The notes beneath the pieces are model-generated. The model was given only the letters and a program-made list of their open reading frames with translations, was not told the DNA's origin and searched no databases. A DNA stretch of 5,342 nt. Origin: Candidatus Aminicenantota bacterium. Its GTDB lineage: Bacteria; Acidobacteriota; Aminicenantia; Aminicenantales; Aminicenantaceae. Position numbers and translations under genes: made by a program. Position 1 is the stretch's first letter; the number at the start of each line of letters is the position of its first letter. Of this stretch, positions 5,232 through 5,342 are shown in pieces. The stretch spans positions 1 through 5,342 of the forward strand of contig JAUWJP010000135.1 in the NCBI GenBank assembly GCA_030607635.1, given 5' to 3'.

Positions 5232-5342
5232 TTAAACAGTTGTTTTTATAACATGCTTTAGTAATAAGTGTGCGGCCGTTCCGCCGAGAGTATAAACCAG
5301 GGCTAGTGCTCCGAACACACCGGTCAGCCCGAACAGAGCAGA
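5232..5342 (-). CDS. C-terminal end of a membrane protein (enters from right edge)
   Basis: Thirty-six codons are open from the window edge to TAA 5234-5232. The fragment starts SALFGLTGVFGALALVYTLG, a small-residue-rich hydrophobic stretch that looks like a last transmembrane helix. It continues GTAAHLLLKHVIKTTV, with a basic end that by the positive-inside rule would be cytoplasmic. The protein family is not recognisable from so short a piece; a transporter or other polytopic membrane protein is likely. Support for a real gene comes from the uninterrupted frame, membrane-like composition and a strong terminator directly after the stop. Confidence 0.65.
   Translation of the reverse strand, partial: SALFGLTGVFGALALVYTLGGTAAHLLLKHVIKTTV

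Overview
The window carries ordinary bacterial genes with Shine-Dalgarno sites and sigma70-like promoters. It has five recognisable coding units plus two fragments cut by the window edges. A very large Hanks-type Ser/Thr kinase (zinc ribbon, kinase, one membrane span, TolB-like domain, TPR tail), lying next to a secreted protein and a REP-associated (RAYT-type) transposase, recalls environmental Acidobacteriota/Aminicenantes-like genomes. That placement is inference from protein architecture only. The right-hand part (about 3200 onward) is visibly more AT-rich than the kinase gene and looks like an accessory segment.

Layout, left to right. Positions 1-293 (minus) hold the N-terminal part of a secreted protein that runs off the left edge. 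Positions 414-539 (minus) hold a short out-of-frame stretch that reads like the C-terminal helix of a TPR protein, directly behind the kinase gene. Positions 520-3000 (minus) are the receptor-like Ser/Thr kinase. Positions 3007-3572 are a divergent intergenic region with a promoter for the kinase on the minus strand and a promoter with an operator-like direct repeat for the transposase on the plus strand. Positions 3573-4346 (plus) are a HUH/Y1 RAYT-type transposase. Positions 4347-4539 hold a REP-like hairpin, a short array of CTACAATTTGT repeats and a nested inverted repeat. Positions 4540-5119 (minus) are an overlapping two-gene module, a 61-residue small protein and a MNT/AbiEii-like nucleotidyltransferase, resembling a toxin-antitoxin pair. 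Positions 5171-5221 form an intrinsic terminator. Positions 5232-5342 (minus) are the C-terminal end of a membrane protein entering from the right edge.

How the parts relate. The kinase and the secreted protein are co-oriented with a 226-base gap and could be co-transcribed, although the secreted protein has its own strong ribosome site. The transposase and the nucleotidyltransferase converge on the repeat-rich 4347-4539 segment. The most interesting material is there: CTAC (GTAG on the minus strand), the tetranucleotide typical of REP sequences used by RAYT enzymes, recurs five times behind the transposase gene. The second point of interest is the small gene of the overlapping module, whose extended -10 promoter would place transcription start on its GTG start codon. 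No tRNA, rRNA or CRISPR array was recognised.
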